A stretch of DNA of 64,000 nucleotides from Porites lobata (Eukaryota > Cnidaria > Anthozoa > Scleractinia > Poritidae), in the NCBI GenBank assembly GCA_942486035.1, contig CALNXK010000172.1:440001-504000 (forward strand), written 5' to 3'. Position 1 is the stretch's first letter; every line of letters begins with the position of its first letter. Below the pieces are notes generated by a model. That model was not told the DNA's origin, ran no database searches, and worked only from the letters and a program-made list of their open reading frames with translations. Shown here piece by piece: positions 23,410 to 34,740 of the stretch. The position numbers were made by a program, and so were the translations under genes.

Positions 23410-24030
23410 TCGGCTTTCTTTAGCTTTGATCTACAATCACAGAAAAAAGTAGTTGGGAGGTTGTACAACTTAACGGTAGTCCATTTTAATGCTCAAAAAG
23501 AGAGTTTTCTCTTTTCCTAAATATCCCCCGTCTACCCTGGCCTATTCAATGTTGGGATATAACAGGACAATTACGTGCACAAATATTAACGTTTTGCTTA
23601 ACATTGGGCCAGGGGCGGGAGGAGGAAGGAAAAAAAGAGGTAAAAAAGCAACCTTTCCAACACTTTTGACGATGATTGTAGCTTCCTCCGCAGGCATCAC
23701 AGTGCGACTGTCCTGTTTTTAGAGAACTGGCGGGGGAATGGAGAGAGATCTGGGGTGGTAGTATTTTCTCCTTTTCTCGTTCTCAGACTCCTCACGGTCA
23801 GTATAATCGTTACATAAGGAGTTGCCTGCTTAGGAGGCCAGCCGTGACTAATAACATGAAATCTCAACGTAACCGTACAGGCTACGATCAAACGGTATTC
23901 GATTGAAAAGTGTTTACTGAGCCACATTTTTAGACGGGATTGTTTATTACCAACGTTCGAGCCATATTTAACTTTTCATGGCGGGTGCGGTTGAGATCAA
24001 CAAGCCGAGCCTTCTGTCTGCGATTGATGT
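23410..24030. other. Intergenic stretch, nothing recognised
   Basis: No repeat boundary or plausible exon found. Confidence 0.35.
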
Positions 24031-24152
24031 AGCCTGTGCCAGGCTCTCAGATAGTATAGTGGGAACGTATTAAAACGAGCAAAGCGAAAACAAGACGGGC
24101 ACGACTTGGGAAAGGGGGCGATGGCGGCGGGAAAAATGGGAGAGAGAGCCTG
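24031..24152 (+). repeat. AGCCTG...CAGGCT short dispersed repeat, copy 1
   Basis: Starts AGCCTGTGCCAGGCTCTCAG, passes a variable TTAAAACGAGCAAAGCG zone and a GGCGGCGGGAAA purine-rich zone, and ends GAGAGAGCCTG. Similar copies lie at 25429, 35480 and 62198, with a relative at 53430. Confidence 0.55.
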
Positions 24153-25428
24153 TTAGCATTTCTTTATTAACGACCCTCTTCCGCCCATTTTTGTCACGTC
24201 TGGATTCGGCTGTCAAAACTGTTAACACTTCACTTAGCTACAATCATTGTCAAGTTTCTCGCGTGAGCATTGCACACGACGCGAACTCCTTGTGCGATGT
24301 GTGGAAATTTATGTCCTTGAATTCGTTATCCTGTGAGAGCATCCGTTTTTTTGGCTCTAGTTTATAGCAATAAAAGGGGGCGGTAAGTTTTTTCCTCTTT
24401 TGGGTAGGTTATGCTCTGGAAGGTTCTACATTGTCACTGAACAAATGTGAGTTTAGCCGCTTGTTTCACACTGAGAGGTCATGGCACACATATCGATTTA
24501 CTGTGGCGTTTGTTTCTGGTCGGCAGGATTTGCCCCCTGATGAGAGAGCATTTTCTTTGACCTCTAATTTGAAGCGTAAAGCTTGTTATTGCGGCTGAAT
24601 AAGGGTTTTCATTTTCTCCAAAGTGTCTTCTGGATTTGACTAACTAAGTGATTTTCTTTAGTCCGTTAATTAATGTAATATTTTTCTGCAATGTTGTATC
24701 ACGCTGGGCCCTGCTCGTTAGTTTTCTTTGCAGAATGTTAAATTATCACGGATAGTGATTTACAGATCCAGAATTATAAGAACAGTGAAGTGCAGCTTAA
24801 ACTTAAGCTACATCAACTAAGGAGAATTGCATTGTGACTTAGTAAACGCCAGCTTGATAGTGTTTCTCTGAAAATAGTGTGTGTCTTTTGACTGGATAGC
24901 GGAATAAGCTTAACAGTCTTTGGACTGTTTTGTTATTGCTACTCTGTGACCAACCAGGACTCCAGATTACCGAAAACAATTTCGCACTTTCCTTTTCTCG
25001 CTTTCTTCTCGTCCTCCTCTCCCTCTTCACCGATGCCAAATAGCTGCGGCCGAAAATCCAAGCTTTTTCAGTTGTTCCACTTGGTCTCGCATTATAGATA
25101 TCAGCGGCGAAACGACTATTATCGTAGAGTTTTTTAGGGTTAGAGCAGCTTTAGCCAAGCATGGGAATAGCTGAAAGTTAAACTTTTGCCGAAACCGGTG
25201 GGCATGATACCGAAAACATCTTTACCGCGAGCCAAGTCGCAGACACTCGTCTAAAGCACAAGACAACGCGGATTCATGAAGATCACACGCGCAATTCGCG
25301 TTAGCCATCTTGGTGATGACAAATTGATGACCACGCTACTAGGTGATGATGTTAATTGTCACAATTGACCAATCAGAGGGTATATCAGGAGCTGATATAC
25401 CGGAACAGGCCGTTAAAATAAATGCGTA
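24153..25428. other. Intergenic stretch, nothing recognised
   Basis: Short chance frames only, including basic ones on both strands near 24840-25140 that lack motifs. No splice-supported exon. Confidence 0.35.
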
Positions 25429-25527
25429 CAGGCTCCGCCGCCCTGTCTCTCCCCAGCTTCCGCGCGTTTTTTGCATTTCTTATTACTGAACGACTTTCCA
25501 CCACCATCTCGGAGCCTGGAACAGGCT
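25429..25527 (-). repeat. AGCCTG...CAGGCT short dispersed repeat, copy 2
   Basis: Reverse orientation: CAGGCTCCGCCGCCCTGTCTC at one end and TCGGAGCCTGGAACAGGCTA at the other. The interior TTATTACTGAACGA and CCCCAGCTTCC match the family. Confidence 0.6.
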
Positions 25528-25549
25528 ACGATTGATGTGTTCTTAGTGA

Positions 25550-25770
25550 ATTATTGTTTACTATATACCCCCTGGGGGAGGGGTTTGCTCTTATATTTAC
25601 GCTCAATAGGTATGTGCCGCCGGATAGGGTCTGGTTTTCGAGGGTCTCCATCCTTAAATAGGGTATCTTTTTTGCCTTGTTGGCGCTGTGTTGCCGGTGT
25701 GATAGTAAGTAAGTAAAGTAAGTAAGTAATCGTTAGTGATAGTAAGTAAGTAAAGTAAGTGTGATCGTTA
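25550..25770. repeat. Decayed dispersed repeat plus GTAA tetranucleotide tract
   Basis: 25560-25680 contains a GGTATGTGCCGCC block followed by a GGGTCTGGTTTTCGAGGG block. These match, reversed, the GGCAGCACATACC and related blocks near 36010-36130. At 25703-25763 there are runs of AAGTAAGTAAAGTAAGT, a small microsatellite. Confidence 0.5.
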
Positions 25771-26462
25771 GGCAGGATACCGTTATTGAATCAGCTAAAA
25801 TTCAAGTACGTTTATTGGCAGGCACTCGAGAAACACATCATCTGTTAAAACTGAACTTTACATTGGAGTATTAGGGAAGCGATTTAAGGAAGATTTTGTG
25901 TTACCATTAAATTCTTAGTTGTTTTTCCCTTGAATGTGTTCTCATTTTTCAGGTTTGGGCCTTAAATAAGTTTTATAACTTTTTAAAGTTTTAAATAGAC
26001 CCTTAAATTGGGTCAGGGTTTAAGGCCTTGGGCGGCCCACACCCATTCGAAATTTATGGAAGTACCCTCCCCCCGCCTCTCCCCCCACGGGTAAATACCA
26101 TGCTAAAATTACTTACTTTTGAAATCTGCTCGGAAAAAACAGAGTTAAAAGTTAACCACAGTAATAGACTGCGAGCAAGCTCTCCATTTGGGGATATCGT
26201 GAAAAGTAGACGCGCGAGAGACATTGGACATCGTACTTCAATGTGTCCGCTCGGTTGAGAACTCAAACTTTGATTCTCGTTTCGTTTACATTTGAAAAGT
26301 CGTTCACATTCCGAGATTCTGAGCTCTCCGTCGCAGTCACCATCGTTATATATTTGTCCGTTCCTGAACTAGAAAGCAGCGTGTTCCTGGACTCGGTTCT
26401 CTTACGTTTTACTGCAGTTGCTCTTTGTTCTTCTTGACGATCAACTGCTAATTCTTCGTCAG
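25771..26462. other. Intergenic stretch, nothing recognised
   Basis: No supported exon. A C-rich tract lies at 26066-26090. Confidence 0.35.
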
Positions 26463-26792
26463 CTACGCTGTCATGTGCATGTTTCTGAATTTTTCTACCC
26501 AGTGGAATTCAATCGGGAGAAGAAACCAGCTATAGAAACCAACGTTGGAAGGCCAGCGCTGAAACCGGCGCTTGAATCTCTCTTCACTTTCACCCTTCTC
26601 GTTTTTAGAACCAAACAAGGCGCTTGACACAAACGAATACACCTGATGAAGGGTTGTGATTTTCCTTCCACAAGAACTACAAACTCGGTCCGACCTATCT
26701 TCGACATAACACGGGTTTTGGCGATAAGAGCACCGTGTTTCTACATTTCCGCGAAAATTTAGGGCAGGCCAGCTAGGCGTGTTATCAATCAA
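26463..26792 (-). CDS. Unrecognised ORF with a paired-cysteine motif, possible transposon fragment
   Basis: A 109-residue minus-strand frame. It contains CSYRQNPCYVEDRSD followed by RVCSSCGRKITTLHQVYSFV, so four cysteines lie in a CxxxxxxC ... CxxC arrangement that could bind zinc. The composition is protein-like, unlike most frames here, and there are few low-complexity runs. Its start methionine is uncertain. I do not recognise the family; it may be a fragment of a mobile-element protein or one exon of a gene outside view. Confidence 0.35.
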   Translation of the reverse strand: MIDNTPSWPALNFRGNVETRCSYRQNPCYVEDRSDRVCSSCGRKITTLHQVYSFVSSALFGSKNEKGESEERFKRRFQRWPSNVGFYSWFLLPIEFHWVEKFRNMHMTA

Positions 26793-27480
26793 CTTTGATT
26801 TCCGGAACGTTACCTTTCAGCCAATGGTATTTCCCTTCATCTGAGCGAAGTACAAATGAAAATTTATGAGAGATCGTTGCAAGCTCTCCTTTCCTCGGCC
26901 CCTCGCTCGCCTAAATAGGAGAGCTTGCTCGCAGGCTACCACAGTAATATTGGAATGTCAACTATCTTTGTAGTTAGTCAATGTTGTTCAGGTTTTCTCA
27001 CCTGAATTTTTTGGAAAATTCGACATATTTGTATTGGACTTCGACAACGTCCGTCAAATTTTTGCAATTCATTCTTAAATCCTTTGAATAATGTTTTGGA
27101 AAGAAACAATGAACGCGTTAACAGGCTTTAGTGTATAACACATATAACACTGAAGTATATTTAAGTTTATTATCATGGGTCTCCCTTCTTTTTCTTACTG
27201 TCTCTGTTTAAAACAGCAGCTTTTGAATCAAACGCTTATTTATGGGAAACCACTCAATGCGAGAATCATGGATTCCCCTCCCCTTCCCCCGTTTAAAGAG
27301 AGATGGAGTCAAAAATGCCTCTATTGTCAATTTTCAGTAGATTTTTTCATAACAATCAAAACACTTAAATCATGGTAAAATCAATGATAAACAATTCTTT
27401 TACCAGGATCGCATTTACAGATAAATCGGTCTGTTTGGTTTTCTTGCTGTCATTGAAAACTTTATGCTGTTTATTGCCCC
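26793..27480. other. Intergenic stretch with one short dispersed motif
   Basis: GGAGAGCTTGCTCGCAGGCTA at 26920-26940 recurs as GGGAGAGCTTGCTCGCGGGC near 39870, with a weaker relative near 44705 (GGAGAGCTTCATCGCAGGCT). Otherwise nothing is seen. Confidence 0.4.
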
Positions 27481-27483
27481 CGT

Positions 27484-27510
27484 AGGGATTTCGCCCAGAA
27501 GCGAAATCCC
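27484..27510. repeat. Short perfect hairpin
   Basis: GGGATTTCGC and GCGAAATCCC flank a six-base loop (CCAGAA). It is probably a remnant of a larger inverted repeat. Confidence 0.6.
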
Positions 27511-27577
27511 GAAGAGGTACTCTGGTAACTCTCGCGCATATTAAGGAAAGTACTTACAGTTGAAATGTACAGTCAGT

Positions 27578-27630
27578 ATGGCAGAAAAAAATCTCGATTT
27601 GCTTGAACAGGGACCGCAAGGAATCGGCAG
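27578..27630 (+). CDS. Possible orphan first exon
   Basis: ATG opens MAEKNLDLLEQGPQGIGR and ends at CAG|GTAATG, a fair donor. The peptide looks protein-like, but no matching downstream exon was found before the next gene. It may be a decayed gene start or chance. Confidence 0.25.
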
Positions 27631-28537
27631 GTAATGATGACGTTTCTTTTGATCGCGCGTGCAAGTAAGAGATAGTTAGGATGACGTAAAACGGAAAATC
27701 CGATCCCGAAAGGACCGCATAGGTAAATTTTGTGACATTTATTGCACAGTCATACTTCGATACTCTTTAGCGTTACGTGTTATCAGTGACACTTGGTGGA
27801 GCAGCTATCTTTAAAGTTATGGACCAAAAGACATTCGTTAAGCGCAGACGAAGTTACAACGTGCGCATAACTGTGTATATATAAACACTTGGAAAGTTTG
27901 CCAGACACGAGTTCACAAATCTTTGATTGGAAATAATTTGCCAGACAGACACTCTTTCTCATCTCTCTTTGGAGGAATAAGACTCAATTTCAAACAAGCA
28001 AAACGAGTAAATCAACGGCTAGCTTATTACTAGCAGAACGATGGACGATTACAGAAATTCGCCCACAATCAAATTTTGTGTTGACTTATTCCCTGCTCAC
28101 AGATGTCCTTTTATAAAGTTTAAAAAAACGACTAGAACGCGCGAGCTTGAATAGATCGTTCTCATTGTCACGCAACAAAAAAAGAAATTGGAAACCGTCC
28201 AGTGGAAGAAGCCAAGTAAATGAAATGTCATAAAAGACAAAAAACAATTTTTCCAAGTCTCAGGTCTTTGTGGTCCATAGTTTCTGAGTTATTTGCCGAA
28301 ACGTTTCACGCACCTTTGTAGAGCTTTGTATGGAGACACCATATTGGTGCACCAATATGGCCGCCGGAAATCAACAAAAACGTCTGGAGTTCACTTTTTC
28401 TATAAAAGCTCTTTCTTTTCACTCGATAACTACCATACGTGCGCATAAACATATCTTCTAATACTGGTTATACTGCTGAAAAACAAGAGGAGAGACTTTT
28501 TTTCAACGAGACAGCATTCCTGTTATGGTGTCATGCA
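27631..28537. other. Intergenic stretch, nothing recognised
   Basis: AT-rich. CACCATATTGGTGCACCAATATGG near 28339 is a small palindrome. No exon supported. Confidence 0.35.
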
Positions 28538-28546
28538 CTGTGAAAA

Positions 28547-30129
28547 CGGTGAGGGTAAAAGATGGAAAGAGTTTGCGGAATGGCATGTGGCACGGCTTGC
28601 GGAATGACAAAATTATGCGGAATGTAATAAAAGCAGAATGACTTAAAGAAATAAATTAAACTGATTGGCGCCAATCAACTCACAAGCAGCCGCTTTTTGA
28701 TGTTGCGTGCTCGACTACGAAGACAATCAAAAAGCCGGTATATACACTTGTGCGAGTTTCGCGAAAAAGTCAGACAGTACTGTATAAATAAATTTGTGCC
28801 AACAACTTTACTCAGTAAAAACGTTATCTAGTTTAACATAACATATATACTAGTAAAAAAATTTGGGCGAACAACTCCACGCGAAGGCCATGAATCTGTA
28901 AATCAATATAAATATATACTACTAAAAAAAATTGGGCCATGAACTCCACGCGAGCTTCACCACTCTGTATTATAATAATATATACTACTAAAAAATTTTG
29001 GGGGATGACCTACACGCGAGTTTCACCACTCTGTAGTATAATAATATATACTAGTAAAAAATTTTGGGCGATGACCTACACGCGAGGTTGACCACTCTGT
29101 ATTATAACCTACACGCGAGGTTCACCACTCTATGAAAATTTGCAAATATTTTAATTCCCTCAAAAAGCCAGGAAAGACTCTCACGGTCGATTAGGTTTTT
29201 GCACAGCCAAAAAGATTCTACTTGCCGTTATTAGTCGGGCTGCTGGCAGCACCGATACTACATCACGAAAGTCGGCCATTGAAGAAAAGATGTTTTGGAA
29301 GGTCACGATATCAAGGTCAAAATATTTGCACGATTAACGTCACTTTTTTAGCTACATTAATGAAACCGCGTGAAAAGTGTTTCTTTTTAAGGCGGTGAGT
29401 CTCGTGTTTGATCGTGACATAATATTCACAGATCGAACCTACCTTGTATTTTGTTTCCTTGGCTACGTGGTGAAGTTTCAGTTAAGCGAAGCTAACAGCT
29501 GGGAGACAAGCGCGAGCTCAAATCCAGGCAATCGAGTCTGTGTGCTTTTTCTCTTTCTCTCTTTCTTTTTTTTCCCTTCCTTCCTACTTTTAGCATTTTT
29601 TACTCCTTCACCTTTACCTTTATTAAGTTAGTAAAGCCGGTTGGCATAAAACTAACCGTTAAAAAAAATACATATTAATGACTTGCCTAGTTCTCGATCA
29701 GCGAAGGGACGCGGAAAGGCCGAAAAGGAGACAGAGAAAAGTTCACCTCTTCACTCGATATGTGATTACGGATTAATGTTTGACTCGAGGCGTTCATTTA
29801 GTCTCGAGTATTGTCTGATTCGTTCACCTTATTAAAAATCCCTAGAACTGTAGCTATCCCAACTTCACGTTCAGCGAGCGTTTTTTACCCTCTAGAGTTA
29901 TGATAAAGAGTGACCCTCTTTGGTGTATCAGTTGTGTTTCAATTTTAGCCGGGCGATTGCTTCTTCAAATTTGGCGACAAAGAAGGCGCGGCAGAGACGC
30001 CCGCATGCTTTCCTGTTTAATTTATTTCTTTGCTCCATTTTCCATGAATTGAATTCCGCATAATTATGTCTTTCGGCAAGCCATGTCACATGCCATTCCG
30101 CAAACTCAATCTGCGTTTTACCCTCCCAG
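28547..30129. mobile_element. Mutator-like non-autonomous transposon, copy 2 (1583 bp)
   Basis: Same ends as 19707-21005 (CGGTGAGGGTAAAA left; TTTTACCCTCCCAG right) and the same TIR body with TTTGCGGAATGGCATGTGGC. It is flanked by exact 9-bp duplications CTGTGAAAA at 28538-28546 and 30130-30138. It shares the interior block GGCTGCTGGCAGCACCGATA and differs by a 66-bp tandem array. No transposase frame. Confidence 0.9.
28843..29130 (+). repeat. Tandem repeat, about four copies of a 66-69 bp unit
   Basis: ATATATACTA is repeated at 28843, 28912, 28978 and 29044, each followed by GTAAAAAAATTTGGG-like sequence, CTCCACGCGA or CTACACGCGA, and CACTCTGTA. It lies inside the second Mutator-like copy and is absent from the first. 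Confidence 0.85.
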
Positions 30130-30138
30130 CTGTGAAAA

Positions 30139-30475
30139 CTCGGAAGTTCAAATTGCTGTGTTTTCGAAATGAAACATGCTACGGGAAATGGAGGAATGAA
30201 AACTTGTAGAAAGATTTACTTTTTGTTTATCTTCAACCTAGTGTAAATAAGAATTCGTAAAACCTCGCTATTTTAACTTTCCAATTTGATGACGTCGCTG
30301 TGAAAACCACCTTTGCGGCAAATAAAATGAACTGCAGGTAAAAAGTGAAAGAGAAAAAGCGAAAAATTACAACTTCTTATTTAATCTTTTCTTATGGTTG
30401 AGAATAAAATATTCGCGAAACTGAGAATGTTTTCAGATCAAAGCTGTGTAAATCGAACTGAAACGGTGCATGGAA
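30139..30475. other. Intergenic stretch, nothing recognised
   Basis: AT-rich sequence without supported features. Confidence 0.35.
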
Positions 30476-30570
30476 CCTTGCGTTTCCTGTTTTTACTCTC
30501 GCCTATTGTATGGAATACATGTGGAATATGTGTGAAAATCTTTATTATGGATCGGTATATTTCAAAGAGC
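30476..30570. repeat. Dispersed repeat shared (inverted) with 43100-43175
   Basis: Shared string: CCTGTTTTTA..., TATTGTATGGAATA, TGTGTGAAAATCTTTATTAT, then a CGGTATAT/CGGTTTAG block. The second copy is in intron 1 of the HSF-like gene. Confidence 0.6.
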
Positions 30571-30837
30571 TACACAACGACCAAGAATACTATTCACCGA
30601 CAATGTACAGAGCAGGGGCAGCTGAAGTGTCACTAGTTATAATGATTATTAAGTTATGAAGCAAATGACTCGGGTTCAAAGCATCCCAGTTCTGTTTATC
30701 TATCTCGTTAAAGTTGGATTAATTAATTAAGTTTAGTTCTTCATTTGATTTTACTGAAAGAACCAATCTTTGCTTCAGCCGATATATATGATCTATGAAT
30801 GATAATAACTTGCTCAAAAGCTGATATCGCCCTATGT

Positions 30838-31055
30838 AAGCGAATCCGGATCCCGGAATCCGCGAAATTTTTGCTTGTGGAATCCTAGATCCAGCAAATG
30901 TTTGCTGTGGAATCCGGAATCCCACTAATGATTGGAATCTGGAATCCCACTAACGATTGGAATCTGGAACCCCACTGATGATTGGAATCCGGAATCCAAG
31001 TTCCACTGAAGGATTCCGGAATTTAGCACCCGGAATCCGGAATCCTTGACCTGAA
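30838..31055. repeat. Short-period GGAATC tandem repeat
   Basis: Units of about 26 bp, of the form TGGAATCYGGAATCCCACT followed by AATGATT, are repeated at 30910-31000 with variation. They are framed by more scattered CCGGAATCC/GGATTCCGG motifs. Confidence 0.75.
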
Positions 31056-31468
31056 CTGATCCAGAATGTCAGTTCTGAGTTGCGGTAAGTGCAGAAGAAC
31101 GTGAACTAAAAGTCCAATCTAAGTTAAGAACGTTCTGTTTTACCTTTTCATTGGTTGGGTGTTTTCTAATTGTTCGTAGCGAAACGAATTACAGTTGGAA
31201 ATTAAATCTCTGCCAGTAGAATGCCCGTGCCTCACTATGATGAACTGGGTACGAGTTGTTCATTCTCGATCTCAGGCTCTCAGGGGATGCCTGACAGATT
31301 TTGATAAGTAACCGCTCTTTTGTCATTAAGTACTGCTGTTTGAGACCAAAACTTTCCTTTGTAACAGTATTACCACTTTCATGAAACATTACAATGCCTT
31401 TTCAAGGTGTTCTTGTTGGAATTACTGTTCTTTTTGATGCTGGGATACCCTCCAAGTGTGATGGAATT

Positions 31469-31720
31469 TCAGCTTTCTTTCAAGTTGACTGCACTCACTC
31501 GTCTCTTCAACAAAGATTTAGCTTGAAAAATAGACACGACGCCGTCATCTGCTGCCAATGTAACTACCTGATCTTTGAGCCAGTAGGTGCCTGACACAAG
31601 AAATGTAAGTTTTCTATAAAGTATAAAATTTACCGTAATACGTACCTGGCCATTTATGAATTTGATGTTTTTGTATTCCACCTGCGCCCAGCCCCCCCCC
31701 CCCCCCAACCCCCGGGGCTG
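31469..31720 (-). pseudogene. Possible repeat-protein gene fragment (WD40-like), decayed
   Basis: A minus-strand frame reads SGTYWLKDQVVTLAADDGVV then SIFQAKSLLKRRVSAVNLKE, which resembles a WD40 blade (hydrophobic strand, DDG turn). Adjacent minus-strand frame 31189-31389 is protein-like but out of phase. There are no clear splice sites. It could be a decayed retrocopy or chance. Confidence 0.25.
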
Positions 31721-32479
31721 ACCCCGTGCATTAGCATTTTTTTTGTTTTGGATGGCAAATTCCCGGCGGTGGAGACTCTTGAGCTGTCAAATCCCCTGGG
31801 GTGGGGATGAAAAAAGAGGGCAAATACCCCGTCCTCCGTCAACACTGCAACATTTTTCATTGATCGCACAGTCGAATAGTGCCATTTTAAGCATTTTGAT
31901 GTGTGATTTTTCATTTCAATTAACATCTTCCTTTGTAATTATAAGCACTAGGATTCTAATTAAGACTTCATGCCACCATGATATGCACCAGTCTATGGTT
32001 TTAGTATTGATATACCATTACTGATGACATTAAAATTAATAAAGTGCTGTAAATTTATATGTCATGAATAGTTTTATAAATATGAAAGGATGTTCTTCAA
32101 ATAATATCAACAGAAATTTGATACAATAACCAAAAAACGTTGAGTAATATCGATAGCTCCAATTTTGCAATGTAATTCTTGGCTTGATAAGTAATGAAGA
32201 AATGCATACATAAAATTGAGAACATGCCTTTTACAACCCTCTTCAATTTATTCCTGTCCTTGACAGATGAGCCAATCTGCCTTTTTTTCTAGTAAAACCT
32301 TCTGTGTAGTTATATTCTGATAGGAAACCGTGTGCGTGTCAAAAGCTTGGGAATGGCCCCACAGTTGGCAAATGCCCGGCCCCCTGGCAGTGCAAAATTT
32401 GCAAATGCCCCACCCCCAGGACTGACAAGTCGGCAAATGCCCCACAGTAGCCCAGTGGGGGGCTGGGTGCAGGTGGAAT
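31677..32479. mobile_element. TIR element with C/G-rich ends
   Basis: The left end TTCCACCTGCGCCCAGCCCC and the right end GGGGCTGGGTGCAGGTGGAA are inverted repeats. Subterminal zones repeat CAAATGCCCC-like strings (32362-32455, and CAAATCCCC / CAAATACCCC at 31785-31830). There is a poly-C run at 31691-31706. No transposase frame. Confidence 0.65.
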
Positions 32480-32696
32480 TGACTGATGCACTATGCACCT
32501 TTCTATCAATGGTTTGCCCCGGGATGGAGGGGGGCGGTTGGGGGGTCCAACCCACAGGAAATTTGACATTACCCCACCCTTGGGTCTCCATTTTGAGTCA
32601 CATTTCCACCCTTGGGGCGAACTAATAGGCACTCACAACAGTCTTTATTGTGTCAATGATATATGAAATAAATCATATATGGACTGCGGAAATGAA

Positions 32697-32861
32697 ATGA
32701 AAATGAAGAAATGATCATCGCAGTGAACGCAATTTACGCAATTCGCAATTTATGCAATTGTGTAAAGAGGCCTGAAAAAAGCCCTGAATTTTTTTTTCAG
32801 GCTTCTTTACGCAATTGCATAAATTGCGTTCATTGCGATGATCATTTCTTCATTTTCAGTC
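32697..32861. mobile_element. 165-bp palindromic MITE
   Basis: GAAAATGAAGAAATGATCAT, GCAATTTA.GCAATT and GTAAAGA.GCCTGAA are followed by the same sequence reversed, with a short T-rich loop near 32788-32800. Confidence 0.8.
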
Positions 32862-32943
32862 TTTATTGTGGCACTTAGCATCTTCAGAGAGTAATTATTA
32901 TTTGGTGACAAAATAATGGTACCCACAAACTTTGTGCGTTTTC

Positions 32944-34582
32944 TTAAGGTGGCTCGATATAGTTTTTCAAGGTCAATACCTCCCAAGTTTGAGCGTAAAC
33001 TGTGTCGCCATAAACAAGGATTTGGAAAAATTGACACCACAGTTGTATTAGATAAAGAAGAAAATTGGTTATGATCAGGGTTGCAATGACATCGGAGTTG
33101 CTATAGCAACGAAATGACGCCATTACCTATTTTACTTGCAGCAGTATTTCTCGGCACTGGGAACTGTTCTTCCAAAATCGTTTACTGGAGCTTTTACCTA
33201 CGATAGCTGCCTCGATGTTCGTGAAGTTTAAGCGAAATCTGTAAGAGCGTTATCGAGATATTTTGGGATGAAGTTTTTTTGGTTAGAAATACGGTAAAAA
33301 ATTGACAATCTTGATGTTCAACTGTTATCTGTACTAAACGAAGCGCTTTTGACATGCAATTTCACCTCATAGTAGTTTCAATCTTTTTAAAAACGTGTGT
33401 GAAAGATCATGGAGATACCTCCAGCCGATTGCTAGAAAAGAGGATTTGATTAGTATGTATCAAGGCGCTCTTGTTAGCGGTGATGTAAACATTTCGGTCT
33501 ACTTTAACAAATTAGTGAATAATTTTTAAACCACTCAATAAATTTTTTAGAAAATTTAAGAATCTGGAGATTAACCCTCCTTTTATATGACCTCTTAGTT
33601 TCAAGATTGTTGATATATTGTAAGGCAGTAAAATAAGGGCTTGAATTCGCTAACATTTTGTCAGAAATTTTGTGTTTACAAGTGAGAGCCTCTCATTATT
33701 CAGGGTATTGTCTCCAAGTTTCATATTTTCGTGCATAACAATAGCTAGCAGTTTTGCATATGTCAAATGCATTGTTATTTTAGTTACTGCTGTTCACGTG
33801 AAAATGAAACTTTGAGACAATACCCCTGAATAATAAGAGGCTCTCACTTGCAAAGACAAAATTTCTGACAAAATATTAGCGAATTGTAGCCCTTATTTTA
33901 CTACCTTACAATATATCAATAATCTTGAAACTAAGAGGTCAAATAAAAGGACGGTTTATCTCAACACTCTTAAATTTTTTAGAAAATTTATCGAGCGGTT
34001 TAAAAATTATTCGCTAATTTGTTAAAGTAGACCGAAATGTTTACATTACGGCTAACAAGAGCGCCCGACACGCACTAATCAAATCCTTCTTTCTAGCAAT
34101 CGGTTGGAGGTATTCCATGATCTTTCACACACGCTTTTAAAAAAGATTGAAACTACTATGAGGTGAAATTACATGTCAAAAGCGCCTCGTTTAGCACAGA
34201 TAACAGTCGAACATCAAGATTGTCAATTTTTACCGTATTTCTAACCAAAAAACTTCATCCCAAAATATCTCGATAACGCTCTTACAGATTTCGCTTAAAC
34301 TTCACGAACATTGAGGCAGCTATCGTAGGTAAAAGCTCCAGTAAACGATTTTGGAAGAACAGTTCCCAGTGCCGAGAAATACTGCTGCAAGTAAAATAGG
34401 TAATGGCGTCATTTCGTTGCTATGACAACTCCGATGTCATTGTAACCCTGATCATAACAAATTTTCATCTTTATCTAATACAACCGTGGTGTTAATTTTT
34501 CCAAATCTTTGTTTATGGCGACGTAGTTTACGCTCAAACTTGGGAGGTATTGACCCTGAAAAACTGTATCGAGCCACCTTAA
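32944..34582. mobile_element. Long fold-back element FB, copy 2 (1.6 kb palindrome)
   Basis: Same ends (TTAAGGTGGCTCGATA) and body as 12827-14462, at almost the same length (1639 versus 1636 bp). Arms are inverted around about 33770. It shows that the palindromic structure belongs to the element and is not a local accident. Confidence 0.88.
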
Positions 34583-34604
34583 GTGTAGAAGACATATTCT
34601 AGCT

Positions 34605-34740
34605 TGATATTTAGCATGGTCAGTATAAACTTTGACTGCAGACTGGGTATAAAACACAGACAAGGTATCAAATGTGGCCTCCGGACAGTGTATAAAATAC
34701 AGACTAGGTATAAAATGTGGACTACGGACTATGCATGTAT
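34605..34740. repeat. GTATAAAATACAGACT short repeats, left cluster
   Basis: Multiple GGTATAAAAYRYAGACT strings. Inverted counterparts (TATTTTATACCCAGTCCG) cluster at 36285-36365, so the two clusters may be the ends of one element of about 1.75 kb (34605-36365). Confidence 0.5.

Noticed and set aside
32248..32632. Frames rich in Pro/Gly on both strands
   Set aside because: Caused by G/C runs at the end of a TIR element.
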